Shown one piece after another: positions 8,119 to 17,844 of a DNA stretch of 64,000 nucleotides. Numbering within the stretch: position 1 is the first letter of the stretch; the number at the start of each line of letters is the position of its first letter. Source of the DNA: Alphaproteobacteria bacterium (lineage in GTDB: Bacteria; Pseudomonadota; Alphaproteobacteria; JAJFFI01); contig JASJBI010000022.1 in NCBI GenBank assembly GCA_030066595.1, positions 1 to 64,000 on the forward strand, in the 5' to 3' direction. Below the pieces are notes generated by a model. It saw nothing but the letters and a program-made list of their open reading frames with translations, searched no databases and was not told where the DNA came from. The position numbers and the translations under genes are program-made.

Positions 8119-10056
8119 ATGAATTCGGTAAGAGTGTCCATGCCGAATGCTCATGCCGAGCGCAGTACCCCGACCGTAGTCTCTGCCGGGATGCACATCA
8201 GCGGCAATCTGGTCAGTGACGGTGATGTCCAGATTGACGGCTGCGTCGAAGGGGATGTGCAAAGCCCAAAGTGCATTATCAGCGAGAACGGCTCTGTCCT
8301 GGGCTCTGTATTTGCGGATGAGGTTGCCATTCGTGGCAGCGTTTCAGGGCATGTCTATGCACGCATCGTAACGCTGAAGGACACCGCGCGCGTTGCATTG
8401 GATATCACTTACGGTGAAGTGATCGTTGAGCCGGGCGCCGCTATAGAGGGACGGCTCAAGCCGGTTTCCTCAGGAGATGAGTTGCTCAGCGTTCGTCCGT
8501 CGAGCCGACTATTGCCGGGCAGTTCACTGCATGCCATACCAGGACACACTCCAGGTCGCCAACTCGATCCCGTTTGGGCGATGCGACCGGCTGGAGAGCC
8601 ACGACCGGGTCCGCGATCTGATTCCTCGTTGTGGCCGGACAGCGGTTCTCTAACCGCGTTTCAGTCAGACACAAACAGAGAAGGACTGCGCTCGCCGAGG
8701 GTGGAGATCGAACTGAGTGCTGGCAGCGCCTCAGAGACCGAGACCCCATCGGCCGCAACACGGTTCAAGGATAGGGAACAGACCAGGACTCGTGATGCGT
8801 CGCTCGCAAGGCCATCGCCCGAGACGGCGCTGGGTTTCGAGATTGAGGCAGAGCCAATCTGGGACGCCGAGCCGGAAGTGGGCACAATTTTTGTGTCGAC
8901 AACCGCCCCGCAACAGGACCGGGCGGCCACTCTATATCCGCTTGGTGAGCCTACGCGGGCCGAACAGGAACATGCGGATCCCAAGCGTGTACAAATACCG
9001 ATCACACTGCAGACACGCGGCTCCAAGCCTCGTCGCAGTCGCACGGGTGTCCTGACTTTGGTTGCGTTGGCTGTGGTCGCTGGTGGCGGTCTTTATCTTG
9101 GCTCTCGCGGGCTCTTTCAGGATGGAGGCCAATATGTGGCCGAGACACCTGACGAAGCGACGCCCGAGACAGTCTCGGCTGGACGCCCTGATGTTGACGT
9201 TGGTGAAAAGGAAGACTCTTTGCAGCTAGCGGGAGACCCCGATCAACACGCGTCCCGCGCCAGCGACGTCGCGGCAACGCAGGAACTGGTCGACAACACC
9301 AAAGAGAACGCACCCAGCCAGTCGGAGACCGGCTCCCGAAGCGGCTCATTGCCTAACAGCACTAAGGCGAACCGCGGCGTCGAGAGCGACCAGTCTGTGC
9401 CCGCTGGCAGCTCGACCGCTGGGGCGACGGGCTCGTCCCGTATCACTGCGGCAACGAATGCAGGTGGCGTCCCGAACGATCAGCGGGCTCGGACGAGTAT
9501 AGATCAGGAGGTCTCAGGCCAGGCAGACCTGCCAACCGCCGCTCCAGTGGACCGGTCCACACAGACAGCGGCGCTTGACACTTCGGCGCGCGCGATCGAC
9601 GATTTCAAGGCAGGCATGGATGCATCCCAGCGGGATGAATTTGAACTGGCAATTGAACGGTTCTCTCCCGCGATCGCGTCGGGCAAGCTCTCTCCAGAGA
9701 ATCTGGCGGCCGCTTATCGCAACCGGGCGAGAGCATATTCGGGCAAAGGTGACTATCGCAGGGCTGTGGCTGACTACTCTGAGACGATCAAACTGCTGCC
9801 TTTGGATCCCGTGGCGCATAACAATAGAGGCTTCGCATACAACAAGATGGGATTGCCGGCCAAGGCTCTCGAGGACATAAACAAGGCAATAGACCTCAGC
9901 CCCAGCTATTCCTACGCCTACAGCAACCGGTGCTGGGCATACAGGAATCTCGGCGAACGGGCCAAGGCCATTGCTGATTGCCAAAAGGCGCTCAGCCTGA
10001 ACTCGAGGCTGACCTTTGCCCGCAAGACCCTCAAGCAGTTGGGGGCAGAACCCTAG
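8119..10056 (+). CDS. Bactofilin domain - transmembrane segment - TPR repeat fusion protein
   Basis: N-term SAGMHISGNLVSDGDVQIDGCVEGDVQSPKCIISENGSVLGSVFADEVAIRGSVSGHVYA (bactofilin/DUF583); TM GVLTLVALAVVAGGGLYLG; C-term TPRs (AAYRNRARAYSGKGDYRRAVADYSETIKLLPLDPVAHNNRGFAYNKMG). Confidence 0.85.
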   Translation: MNSVRVSMPNAHAERSTPTVVSAGMHISGNLVSDGDVQIDGCVEGDVQSPKCIISENGSVLGSVFADEVAIRGSVSGHVYARIVTLKDTARVALDITYGEVIVEPGAAIEGRLKPVSSGDELLSVRPSSRLLPGSSLHAIPGHTPGRQLDPVWAMRPAGEPRPGPRSDSSLWPDSGSLTAFQSDTNREGLRSPRVEIELSAGSASETETPSAATRFKDREQTRTRDASLARPSPETALGFEIEAEPIWDAEPEVGTIFVSTTAPQQDRAATLYPLGEPTRAEQEHADPKRVQIPITLQTRGSKPRRSRTGVLTLVALAVVAGGGLYLGSRGLFQDGGQYVAETPDEATPETVSAGRPDVDVGEKEDSLQLAGDPDQHASRASDVAATQELVDNTKENAPSQSETGSRSGSLPNSTKANRGVESDQSVPAGSSTAGATGSSRITAATNAGGVPNDQRARTSIDQEVSGQADLPTAAPVDRSTQTAALDTSARAIDDFKAGMDASQRDEFELAIERFSPAIASGKLSPENLAAAYRNRARAYSGKGDYRRAVADYSETIKLLPLDPVAHNNRGFAYNKMGLPAKALEDINKAIDLSPSYSYAYSNRCWAYRNLGERAKAIADCQKALSLNSRLTFARKTLKQLGAEP

Positions 10057-10158
10057 TTCGCCCTTACGAGGTCCAGGCCTGCTAGTCTGTTGTTCGAGCG
10101 CCGCTGGTTGGTCGCGTTAGGCGCTTGACAGGCGTCCTGGGTGGCGACTGATCGCTAT

Positions 10159-11694
10159 TCATATATCGTCGCCCACCAAACGACCTGCGATCAGCTCCGA
10201 GAAACGGCCACAGAATATCAGGTCCTTGATTGCTGCGATATCCGGGGCGATTTGACGGTCGCGGTCGAGAAACCGAGCTCTTCCACGGATTGCCGATATG
10301 GCCTCCTTAAGCTTGTCGCTGGTCTCAAGCGGCGCGCGAAGCTCAACTCCCTGAGCCGCAGCCAGTAGCTCGATGGCCACAATCGCTGCGGCGTTGTCAA
10401 CCATCTGGCCCAGCCGGTACGCGCCATAGGTCGCCATGCTGACATGATCTTCCTGGTTGGCGGAGGTGGGAAGGCTGTCAACGCTGGTCGGGTGCGCCAG
10501 GGCCTTGTTTTCGCTGGCAAGCGCTGCCGCCGTCACCTGTGCCGCCATGAACCCGGAATTGATGCCCGGCTCTGCCACGAGAAACGCCGGCAGATCGCTC
10601 ATATGCGCATCCGTCAGCAGGGCTATGCGTCGCTCAGAGATAGCGCCGATCTCGGCAATGGCCAGCGCTGCCGCGTCCGCCGCCATCGCCACGGACTCCG
10701 CATGGAAGTTGCCGCCCGAAAGCACCTCGCCGCTGTCCGGGAAGACAAGCGGGTTGTCGGACACGCTGTTTGCTTCGCGTACCGCGATCTCTGCCACATG
10801 CCGCAGCTGGTCCAGGCAGGCGCCCATGACCTGTGGCTGGCACCGGAGCGAGTAGGGGTCCTGCACCCGGCTGCAATCTTCATGCGACTGCCGGATGGCG
10901 CTACCCTGCAAGAGGTTCCAAATCGCTCTTGCCACCACGCTCCGACCCGGGTGGCCGGTCAGCGCATGCAGGCGGGCGTCGAAGGGTGCGTCGCTGCCGA
11001 GCGCAGCATCGACGCTCAGCGCACCGGCGACGAGTGCTGCGGCAAACAGGGATTCCGCCGCGAGCAGACCCTCAACCAACAGCGCGGTCGAGACCTGAGT
11101 GCCGTTCACCAGGGCAAGACCTTCCTTGGCTTGAAGGGTGAGAGGGTCGAGACCGGCTTGCTTCAGGCCTTTGGCCGCCGCAAGGTGCTTGTTGCCCACA
11201 CGCACCTCTCCGGCGCCGATCAGCGCGCCGGCGAGATGTGCAAGCGGTGCAAGATCCCCTGATGCGCCAACCGACCCCTTGGCTGGAATGCAGGGATAGA
11301 CACCCGCGTTGGCAAGCGCCAGGAGAGCCTCCAGCAGCTCACGCCGGGCCCCCGAATGACCTTGTCCAAGACTGTTTAGCTTTAGCGCGATGATCTGTCG
11401 CACCGTTGCGTCGGATAGCAACGGGCCCGTCCCGGCCGCATGCGAGAGCACAAGCCGATGCTGCAATTCCGCAACCTGGTCGCGGGGAATGCGCGTGCGT
11501 GCCAAGCTGCCAAAGCCGGTATTGACCCCATAGACCGCATGATCGCCCGACAGGATTGTGGATACCGTTGCGGCGGCTGCATCTACCCCACTCCAGCAAG
11601 TCGGATCGAGGGCAAGAGGCCTCGCCTCCCTGGAGATGCTGCGCAAGTCATCGAACCTCAGCTTGCCAGGGCGAAGCAGCAGGGGGTCAGTCAT
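10159..11694 (-). CDS. hutH: Histidine ammonia-lyase (canonical MIO A-S-G)
   Basis: YGVNTGFGSLA; KGSVGASGDLAPLAHL; NQEDHVSMATYGA. Confidence 0.92.
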   Translation of the reverse strand: MTDPLLLRPGKLRFDDLRSISREARPLALDPTCWSGVDAAAATVSTILSGDHAVYGVNTGFGSLARTRIPRDQVAELQHRLVLSHAAGTGPLLSDATVRQIIALKLNSLGQGHSGARRELLEALLALANAGVYPCIPAKGSVGASGDLAPLAHLAGALIGAGEVRVGNKHLAAAKGLKQAGLDPLTLQAKEGLALVNGTQVSTALLVEGLLAAESLFAAALVAGALSVDAALGSDAPFDARLHALTGHPGRSVVARAIWNLLQGSAIRQSHEDCSRVQDPYSLRCQPQVMGACLDQLRHVAEIAVREANSVSDNPLVFPDSGEVLSGGNFHAESVAMAADAAALAIAEIGAISERRIALLTDAHMSDLPAFLVAEPGINSGFMAAQVTAAALASENKALAHPTSVDSLPTSANQEDHVSMATYGAYRLGQMVDNAAAIVAIELLAAAQGVELRAPLETSDKLKEAISAIRGRARFLDRDRQIAPDIAAIKDLIFCGRFSELIAGRLVGDDI

Positions 11695-11793
11695 GAACGC
11701 AGGCTCCCATGGGGGAAGCGGCCAGCCAAGGTGGCTGCGCATCCGCATTATTCGCCGGATTGGCAATGGCCGACAAGTCCGCCTGCAGGATGC

Positions 11794-12501
11794 TCATCCC
11801 CCGAGATACGCCGCGACCACTCTGGGGTCTTGGGCGATCTCCATGGGTGACCCCGACAGAGTGAGACGGCCGTTTTCCAGGAGATAGACTTGGTCGACCA
11901 GATCCATTGCCTTGCGAGCGTTCTGCTCGGTGAGCAAGACCGAAACCCCGCCCCGGACGAGTTCCGCCAAGGCCCGGAACACCTCATCGATGGCCTGGGG
12001 CATCAAGCCCATGGACACCTCGTCTACAAGCAGGAGTCTTGGCTCGGCCATGCGGGCACGAGCGATGGCAAGCATCTGTCGTTCACCGCCGGACAACGTG
12101 CCGGCATCTTGGGTCAGCCTCTCGAGCAGAACCGGGAAGGGCGCGCAAGCGGCCTCAATGGAGGGTTCCGGGCGCGACCGCAGGTATCCACCCATGAGCA
12201 AGTTCTCACGCACCGTTAGTCGGCTGAAGATGTGACCGCCTTCCGGGACGTAGCCTATTCCAAGGCGTGCGCGACGTTCGGCCGACAGCCGGGTGATATC
12301 GATACCGTCGAAGGAGACCCGACCGCCGCTCGGCGGGTGCCATCCCGCGATGCTGCGCATGACCGATGATTTGCCGGCGCCGTTCGCACCGAGGATTGCA
12401 ACGCTTTGGCCTTCTCCGACGGACAGGTCAATGCCGTGAACCGCCGCCATCGTGCGGTTGTACACCACCTTGAGCGCGCTCACCTGAAGCAGGGGTGGCA
12501 T
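11794..12501 (-). CDS. livF: Branched-chain-amino-acid-type ABC transporter ATP-binding protein (LivF-like)
   Basis: AILGANGAGKSSVMRSIAGW; LSGGERQMLAIARARMAEPRLLLVDEVSMGLMP. Confidence 0.9.
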   Translation of the reverse strand: MPPLLQVSALKVVYNRTMAAVHGIDLSVGEGQSVAILGANGAGKSSVMRSIAGWHPPSGGRVSFDGIDITRLSAERRARLGIGYVPEGGHIFSRLTVRENLLMGGYLRSRPEPSIEAACAPFPVLLERLTQDAGTLSGGERQMLAIARARMAEPRLLLVDEVSMGLMPQAIDEVFRALAELVRGGVSVLLTEQNARKAMDLVDQVYLLENGRLTLSGSPMEIAQDPRVVAAYLGG

Positions 12502-12515
12502 GCGTTCTCCCGGCA

Positions 12516-13262
12516 TTAGCCCAGATAGGCTCTCACGACGTCGGGGTCCTCACGCACCGTCGCGGGCGGCCCCTCGGCGATGATCCGGCCCTGCACCAAA
12601 ACATAAAGACGATCGGTCAAGTCCATGGCGAACCGCATATTGTGCTCAATCACGACCACGGTTATGCCCCGCGCCCGGACCCGGCGGACGATCTCTGCGA
12701 AGCTTTCGGCTTCGCCATGGGTCAGGCCTGCAGCAGGCTCATCCAGCAGCAGCAATCGGGGATTGGTCGCCACCGCCCGCGCCGATTCGACGCGACGCTG
12801 AACACCGATCGGCAAGGTCGCGACCAGTGTTTCCGCTTCGTCATGCAGCTGGAACAAATCCAGAATCTCTCTTGCCTGGGCCAATTCGGACTCCCCCTTC
12901 ACGCGGCCCGTAACGGAGCGCAAGAAAGAGCCGTAGGCGCCAATCCCAAGACCGGCGAGCACGTTCTCCTTGACCGTCATGGTGGAGAAAACCTTGCCGA
13001 GCTGGAAGGTGCGGGCGATGCCAAGGCGCGCGCGACGGGATGCGCCGAGCCGTGTGATCTCATGCCCATTGAACTGAATTCGACCGCCACTCGACGGCAG
13101 GCTACCAGCCAAGCAGTTGAACAGGGTGCTCTTGCCGGCACCGTTGGGTCCGATGAGCCCAAGGATTTCTCCGGCCGAGACGTGCAGACTGACTTGGTCG
13201 AGCGCTTTGAGTCCACCGAAGTTCCGGGACACCGATTCGGCCAGGAGTAGGGGTTGGCTCAT
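12516..13262 (-). CDS. livG: ABC transporter ATP-binding protein (LivG-like)
   Basis: GLIGPNGAGKSTLFNCLAG; LLLLDEPAAGLTHGE; VVVIEHNMRFAMDLTDRLYVLVQGRIIAEG. Confidence 0.9.
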   Translation of the reverse strand: MSQPLLLAESVSRNFGGLKALDQVSLHVSAGEILGLIGPNGAGKSTLFNCLAGSLPSSGGRIQFNGHEITRLGASRRARLGIARTFQLGKVFSTMTVKENVLAGLGIGAYGSFLRSVTGRVKGESELAQAREILDLFQLHDEAETLVATLPIGVQRRVESARAVATNPRLLLLDEPAAGLTHGEAESFAEIVRRVRARGITVVVIEHNMRFAMDLTDRLYVLVQGRIIAEGPPATVREDPDVVRAYLG

Positions 13263-14164
13263 GGCTTGCCTGAGCCACGGTCAGCGGCCAGGGTGCGCCA
13301 GCCTCGGCCCAGCCAGGCGCGAAGCCGGCTCTCCGGGCCCATTAGGCCGTCGCGCTCAAAGATCATCAAGAATGTCAGCATCAGGCCGTAGATGACGTAC
13401 CGCCAATCCTGGATGAAGCGGAGATACTCGGGCAGGCCGCCCAGAATGATGGCACCGATGATCGGGCCGACCAGAGTGCCGGCGCCGCCAAGAACTACCA
13501 TGGTGAGCACGGTCACCGACTCGACGAAGCCGAAGTTCTCCGGAAACACGCTGCCGAGTTGGCGCGCATAGAGCGCGCCAGCGATGCCCGCTCCGGCGCA
13601 AGAAAGAACGAAGGCCCAGATCTTGGTCGAGGCAACACTGATGCCGATCGCGGCCGCTGCGTCTTCGTCCTCGCGAACGGCGATCAGCCGGACCCCGAAC
13701 CAGGTTCTGAGCAACAGCGCCTTGAGCGCCAGGATGGCAAGGACGAAGGCGTAGACCAACAGCAACATGTAGAGGCCCAGGAACTCGATCCCGCCAATGG
13801 TCACGGGAGGGATGCCGACGATGCCGTAGGCGCCGCCCAATGCCGGCGTGTACTGGAACACGGCAACGACGATGAAATTGATGCCGATTGTTGCAAGCAC
13901 GAGGAAATCATGCCGAACCCGCAGCGCCGGCAAGCCCAGGACGCCGCCCAAGGCGCCACTGACCAGCGCCGCGAGAAGGATATCCAATGGAAAACCGAGA
14001 CCCAGGTTCACGGTCGCTACGGCGACGGTGTAGGCGCCGATGCCGAAGAAGGCCGCGTGCCCAATCGAGACTTGCCCGGCATAGCCGACCAACAAATTGA
14101 GCGACATCGCCAGGATGATCCAGATGCCGATGAAGGTCAGAACGGAGATCAGATAGGCGTCCAT
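13259..14164 (-). CDS. livM: ABC transporter permease (LivM-like)
   Basis: Polytopic; MSLNLLVGYAGQVSIGHAAFFGIGAYT, GLPALRVRHDFLVLATIGI typical of LivM. Confidence 0.9.
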   Translation of the reverse strand: MDAYLISVLTFIGIWIILAMSLNLLVGYAGQVSIGHAAFFGIGAYTVAVATVNLGLGFPLDILLAALVSGALGGVLGLPALRVRHDFLVLATIGINFIVVAVFQYTPALGGAYGIVGIPPVTIGGIEFLGLYMLLLVYAFVLAILALKALLLRTWFGVRLIAVREDEDAAAAIGISVASTKIWAFVLSCAGAGIAGALYARQLGSVFPENFGFVESVTVLTMVVLGGAGTLVGPIIGAIILGGLPEYLRFIQDWRYVIYGLMLTFLMIFERDGLMGPESRLRAWLGRGWRTLAADRGSGKP

Positions 14165-14175
14165 GGCGTTACCGC

Positions 14176-15045
14176 TCAGTCGAGACGCTTGCCGAACAGC
14201 CCAGTGGGCATGAACAGCAGGATCAGGATCAACACGGCGAAGCCAATGGCGTCGCGCGGGAACAGGCCACCGAACGTGGTCGAGATCCCGATCTCGAACG
14301 CGGCCAGGATGAATGCCGCCACGGCCGCCCCCCAGATGCTGCCAAGTCCGCCGAGCACGACCACCACGAACGCCTTATAGGCAACAACCTCGCCCATGTG
14401 GGCCGATACCGCGTTCTCGTAGACGGCCACCAGCACGCCCGCGAGCCCGGCCATGGCCGAGCCTAGGAACATGTTGATGGCGACGGCCCGCTCCGTCGGT
14501 ACACCGAGGGATCGGGCCATGTTCATGTCCTCCGACAATGCGCGCCAGCTCAGCCCGAGGCGCGAGCGGTTCAGCAGCAGCCAGACTGCCGCGCACACGA
14601 CCGCGGTCGAGACCACGATTGCCGTCTGGATTGGCGTGAATGCGAAACCGCCGAGGGTGAATGCGGGCAGGCCCGTGGCCGCGTCAAAGCCCTCCACATG
14701 CGGGCCAATCAGAAACTCCTTCTCGAGCAGTGACTGCACGGTGATGAACAGGCCGATGCTCACCAGCAAAGGCGTGCCGCGCGGTGCGTCCAGGACCCAG
14801 CGATAGCCGACATAGTAGATCGCAACGCCCATCACCCCGGCGGCGAGCATGGCGCCCAAGAGGGACGGCCAAAAACCCACCGGCGCGGTGGTGAAGATTA
14901 AGAGGCCCACGGCCGCGCCCACCGCGAACACTCCCGCGTGCACGATGTGCAACACGCGCAACATGCCGTAGACCATCGTCAGGCCGATGGCGATCAGCGT
15001 GTAGAGACACCCCGTCACCACGATGTTCGCTAGGGTCGGTCCCAC
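14176..15045 (-). CDS. livH: ABC transporter permease (LivH-like)
   Basis: LYTLIAIGLTMVYGMLRVLHIVHAGVFAVGA, AFVVVVLGGLGSIWGA; GTG start inferred at 15045 (ORF open to 15114 through an intercistronic hairpin). Confidence 0.88.
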   Translation of the reverse strand: MGPTLANIVVTGCLYTLIAIGLTMVYGMLRVLHIVHAGVFAVGAAVGLLIFTTAPVGFWPSLLGAMLAAGVMGVAIYYVGYRWVLDAPRGTPLLVSIGLFITVQSLLEKEFLIGPHVEGFDAATGLPAFTLGGFAFTPIQTAIVVSTAVVCAAVWLLLNRSRLGLSWRALSEDMNMARSLGVPTERAVAINMFLGSAMAGLAGVLVAVYENAVSAHMGEVVAYKAFVVVVLGGLGSIWGAAVAAFILAAFEIGISTTFGGLFPRDAIGFAVLILILLFMPTGLFGKRLD

Positions 15046-15077
15046 GGTCTCAGACGCGGAATGGGCGTTGGTGATGT

Positions 15078-15108
15078 GGCCGGAGGGCTCCTCGGGGGCC
15101 CTCCGGCC
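15078..15108 (-). promoter_or_regulatory. Intercistronic hairpin between binding-protein and permease genes
   Basis: Perfect 11-bp inverted repeat GGCCGGAGGGC / GCCCTCCGGCC, 9-nt loop, no U-tract. Confidence 0.7.
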
Positions 15109-15117
15109 GATCAATGA

Positions 15118-16296
15118 TCAATGCAGGTTCATAATCTCGGGGTTGTCGATAACGGCGTGGTGAACCCAATCGTTCCCCTTCGCCTGCTGGACGACCACGG
15201 GCTTGATCACGTCGCCGCCCTTGGTGAAGCCGTGAAACGGTCCCGTGGTCACGGCCTCCATCTTCTTGATCCCGTGCAGGGCCATAACGATGGCATCCGG
15301 ATCGGTCGAATTGGCCCGCTTGATCGCCTCAGCCAGCACCGCTACCGCGTCAAAGGAAGAGGCCGCAACCATGTCGGCCGAAAGGCCGAACTGCGCCTTG
15401 TACTCTTTCAGGAAGCGCTGTACGACCGGGTTGGCGCTGCCGCGATCGAGCGCCGTGGTGATCATGACGCCCTCTGCCGCACCGGGTTTCGAGAGCTCGA
15501 AGAACTTCGGAGAGTCGAACCCTTCCATGCCGAGCACCGGCGTGGTGATACCGAGCTCCTGGCGTTGGTTCACGAGGCGCGCCGCCTGGGCATAAAAGCC
15601 GTTGGCATAGATCACGTCCACATTCATGCCCTTGATGCGGTTGAGGATCGGCCTCAGGTCCTTGTCCTTCAGCGAGTACTTCTCCTCGGTGACCACCTCG
15701 ACGCCAAAATCACCGGCGGTCTTCTTAAAGCCGTCGGCAAGGGCCGCGCCGGCGTCGTTGTCCATGGTGATGAGTGCAGCCTTCTTGACGCCCATCAGCT
15801 TGCCCACCGTCCAAGCGGCGGCTGCCCCCTCGACCTGCGACGGGACGCCGGTACGGAAGACATATTTGCCCGTTGCCGTGATCTGCGGATGCACCGCGTA
15901 GGCGGTCATCAGCGGCACGCGGGCCCGCTGGAAAATGGCCGCGGCCGGACGCGTGAGGAACGAATAGGAGCCGCTTACCCCGGCCACGACCTTGTCGCCC
16001 TGCGTCATCTTCTGAGCCACATTGGCGGCCTGGTCCGGCTTGGACGAGTCGTCGTAGTTGACCAGCGCAAGCTTCTTGCCCATGACGCCGCCGTCCTCGT
16101 TGAGGAACTGGACAGCAAGCTGTGCCCCGTGCAACGCGGCGGTGCCGTCCGCCGACGCGAAGCCGGTTTGCGGCGAAAAGAACCCGATCTTGATGGCGTC
16201 TTCCGCTTGCGCTGGCCCGGCCAGCACCAAAGCCGACATCGCCGCCAGGCCGAAACCCGCGATCACTGTCCTGCGGTGGAACTTTCTGTTCATCAT
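15118..16296 (-). CDS. ABC transporter periplasmic substrate-binding protein (Leu/Ile/Val-binding family)
   Basis: Signal peptide (RRTVIAGFGLAAMSALVLAGPAQA) and IKIGFFSPQTGFASADGTAALHGAQLAVQFLNEDGGVMGKKLALVNYDD. Confidence 0.9.
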   Translation of the reverse strand: MMNRKFHRRTVIAGFGLAAMSALVLAGPAQAEDAIKIGFFSPQTGFASADGTAALHGAQLAVQFLNEDGGVMGKKLALVNYDDSSKPDQAANVAQKMTQGDKVVAGVSGSYSFLTRPAAAIFQRARVPLMTAYAVHPQITATGKYVFRTGVPSQVEGAAAAWTVGKLMGVKKAALITMDNDAGAALADGFKKTAGDFGVEVVTEEKYSLKDKDLRPILNRIKGMNVDVIYANGFYAQAARLVNQRQELGITTPVLGMEGFDSPKFFELSKPGAAEGVMITTALDRGSANPVVQRFLKEYKAQFGLSADMVAASSFDAVAVLAEAIKRANSTDPDAIVMALHGIKKMEAVTTGPFHGFTKGGDVIKPVVVQQAKGNDWVHHAVIDNPEIMNLH

Positions 16297-16319
16297 TGCC
16301 TCCCTCTCTTGCAAGTTCT

Positions 16320-17837
16320 CTAGTCCGAGAGTCGGTCACCCCGGATGAGCTCAACAATTGCCTCGATGTCATCCCCCAGCACCCGGTCCCTCACCATGAC
16401 CGGAACGGTCTCGCGGATGGACTTGTAACACGCTGCCACCCCTTCGCCGGGCCGGGCGCCTCGGATGTCCAAGGCTTGGGCCGCCAGCAACAGTTCGATG
16501 GCGACCACGGTTTCGGCGGTGCGGACCACCCATTCGGCGTGCCGCGCCGCGATCGGCGCCATGGGCACGTGGTCTTCCGTATTGGCGCAGGTCGGCACCG
16601 ACTGGATACTCGCAGGCGAACTGCGCGTCCGGAGTTCCCCAATCAGGCTCGCCGCCGTGTACTGGGCGATCATCATGCCTGAGTTGAGCCCCGGCCGGGC
16701 TTCCGGGTGGATCAGGAATGGCGGCAGTCCGCCACTGTGATGCTGATCGATCAGCCGGGCCGAACGCCGCTCGCTGATCACCGCCAGCGAAGTCACCGAC
16801 ATGGCCAGGAAATCCAGGACCTGGGCGGCCTGTTGGCCGTGAAAATTGCCCGAGTTGCTGGTCACCCAGCCGTCCCGGACACCAAAGAGAGGGTTGTCGT
16901 TGGCCGCGTTGATCTCGATGGTCAAGACACGCTCCGCCGCCTCGACGGACTCTCGCGTGGCGCCGAGTACCTGTGGGATGCAGCGCAGCGACAGCCCGTC
17001 CCGCAGGCGCCCGGGCGCCGGCCGCGTCACCGAGCCGCTGCCCGATGTAAGCTCGCGCAGCCTGGCCGACGTCGCCATCTGGCCCGGATGGGGTTTGGCG
17101 AGCGCCGTCTCCTCGTCGAAGGAGTCTGCGACCGCGCCAAGCGCCTCAAGGGACATGGCGGCAGCCGTCTCGGCATGAGCGACCAGCCGCTGTGCATCGA
17201 CCAGGGCCAGACAGCCGATGCCGGTGGTTTGTTCCGTCCCGTTGATGAGCGCTAGACCGTCTCGTCCCTTGAGTACAGGCGTGTGGATCTCCGCACGCCG
17301 CAGCGCCTCCGCACCGGCCATCCGTTCGCCCTCGTACCAGGCATGACCTTCACCGATCAGCGGCAACGCCATGTGGGCGAGGGGGGCGAGGTCGCCGCAC
17401 GCGCCGACCGACCCCCGATCGGGGACATCCGGGGTCACGCCTTTGTTGAGCATGGCCAGCAGCGTGTCGAGCGTCTCCGGCTGTACGCCGGTCATGCCAC
17501 CCGCCAGCACGTTGGCACGGACCAGCACCATCGCGCGCACTTCGTCATGGCGCATCGGCGCACCGATACCGGCCGCGTGACTGCGCAGCAGGTTTTGCTG
17601 TTGTTCCCGGTTGTCTTCCGCCGAAACCGGCTGGCCGTCCAATGCCCCGACCCCGGTGGTCAGACCGTAGACGGGGCGGCGGTCGGCGATCAGCTGATCG
17701 AGATACCGCGCCGATTCCTGGACGGCTTGCCGCGCTTGTTCGGACAGCGCGACAGTTGCGTAGTCGCGCGCCACCCGGGCGACCTGTTCGACCGAAAGCT
17801 CGCCGCCCGTAAGTTCTATGGCTCCCCCCGCCGCCAT
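16320..17837 (-). CDS. Second aromatic amino acid/histidine ammonia-lyase family protein with A-C-G in place of A-S-G
   Basis: YGLTTGVGALDGQ; GSVGACGDLAPLAHM (Cys codon at 17397-17399); NTEDHVPMAP. Confidence 0.9.
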   Translation of the reverse strand: MAAGGAIELTGGELSVEQVARVARDYATVALSEQARQAVQESARYLDQLIADRRPVYGLTTGVGALDGQPVSAEDNREQQQNLLRSHAAGIGAPMRHDEVRAMVLVRANVLAGGMTGVQPETLDTLLAMLNKGVTPDVPDRGSVGACGDLAPLAHMALPLIGEGHAWYEGERMAGAEALRRAEIHTPVLKGRDGLALINGTEQTTGIGCLALVDAQRLVAHAETAAAMSLEALGAVADSFDEETALAKPHPGQMATSARLRELTSGSGSVTRPAPGRLRDGLSLRCIPQVLGATRESVEAAERVLTIEINAANDNPLFGVRDGWVTSNSGNFHGQQAAQVLDFLAMSVTSLAVISERRSARLIDQHHSGGLPPFLIHPEARPGLNSGMMIAQYTAASLIGELRTRSSPASIQSVPTCANTEDHVPMAPIAARHAEWVVRTAETVVAIELLLAAQALDIRGARPGEGVAACYKSIRETVPVMVRDRVLGDDIEAIVELIRGDRLSD

Positions 17838-17844
17838 TTTGTCC

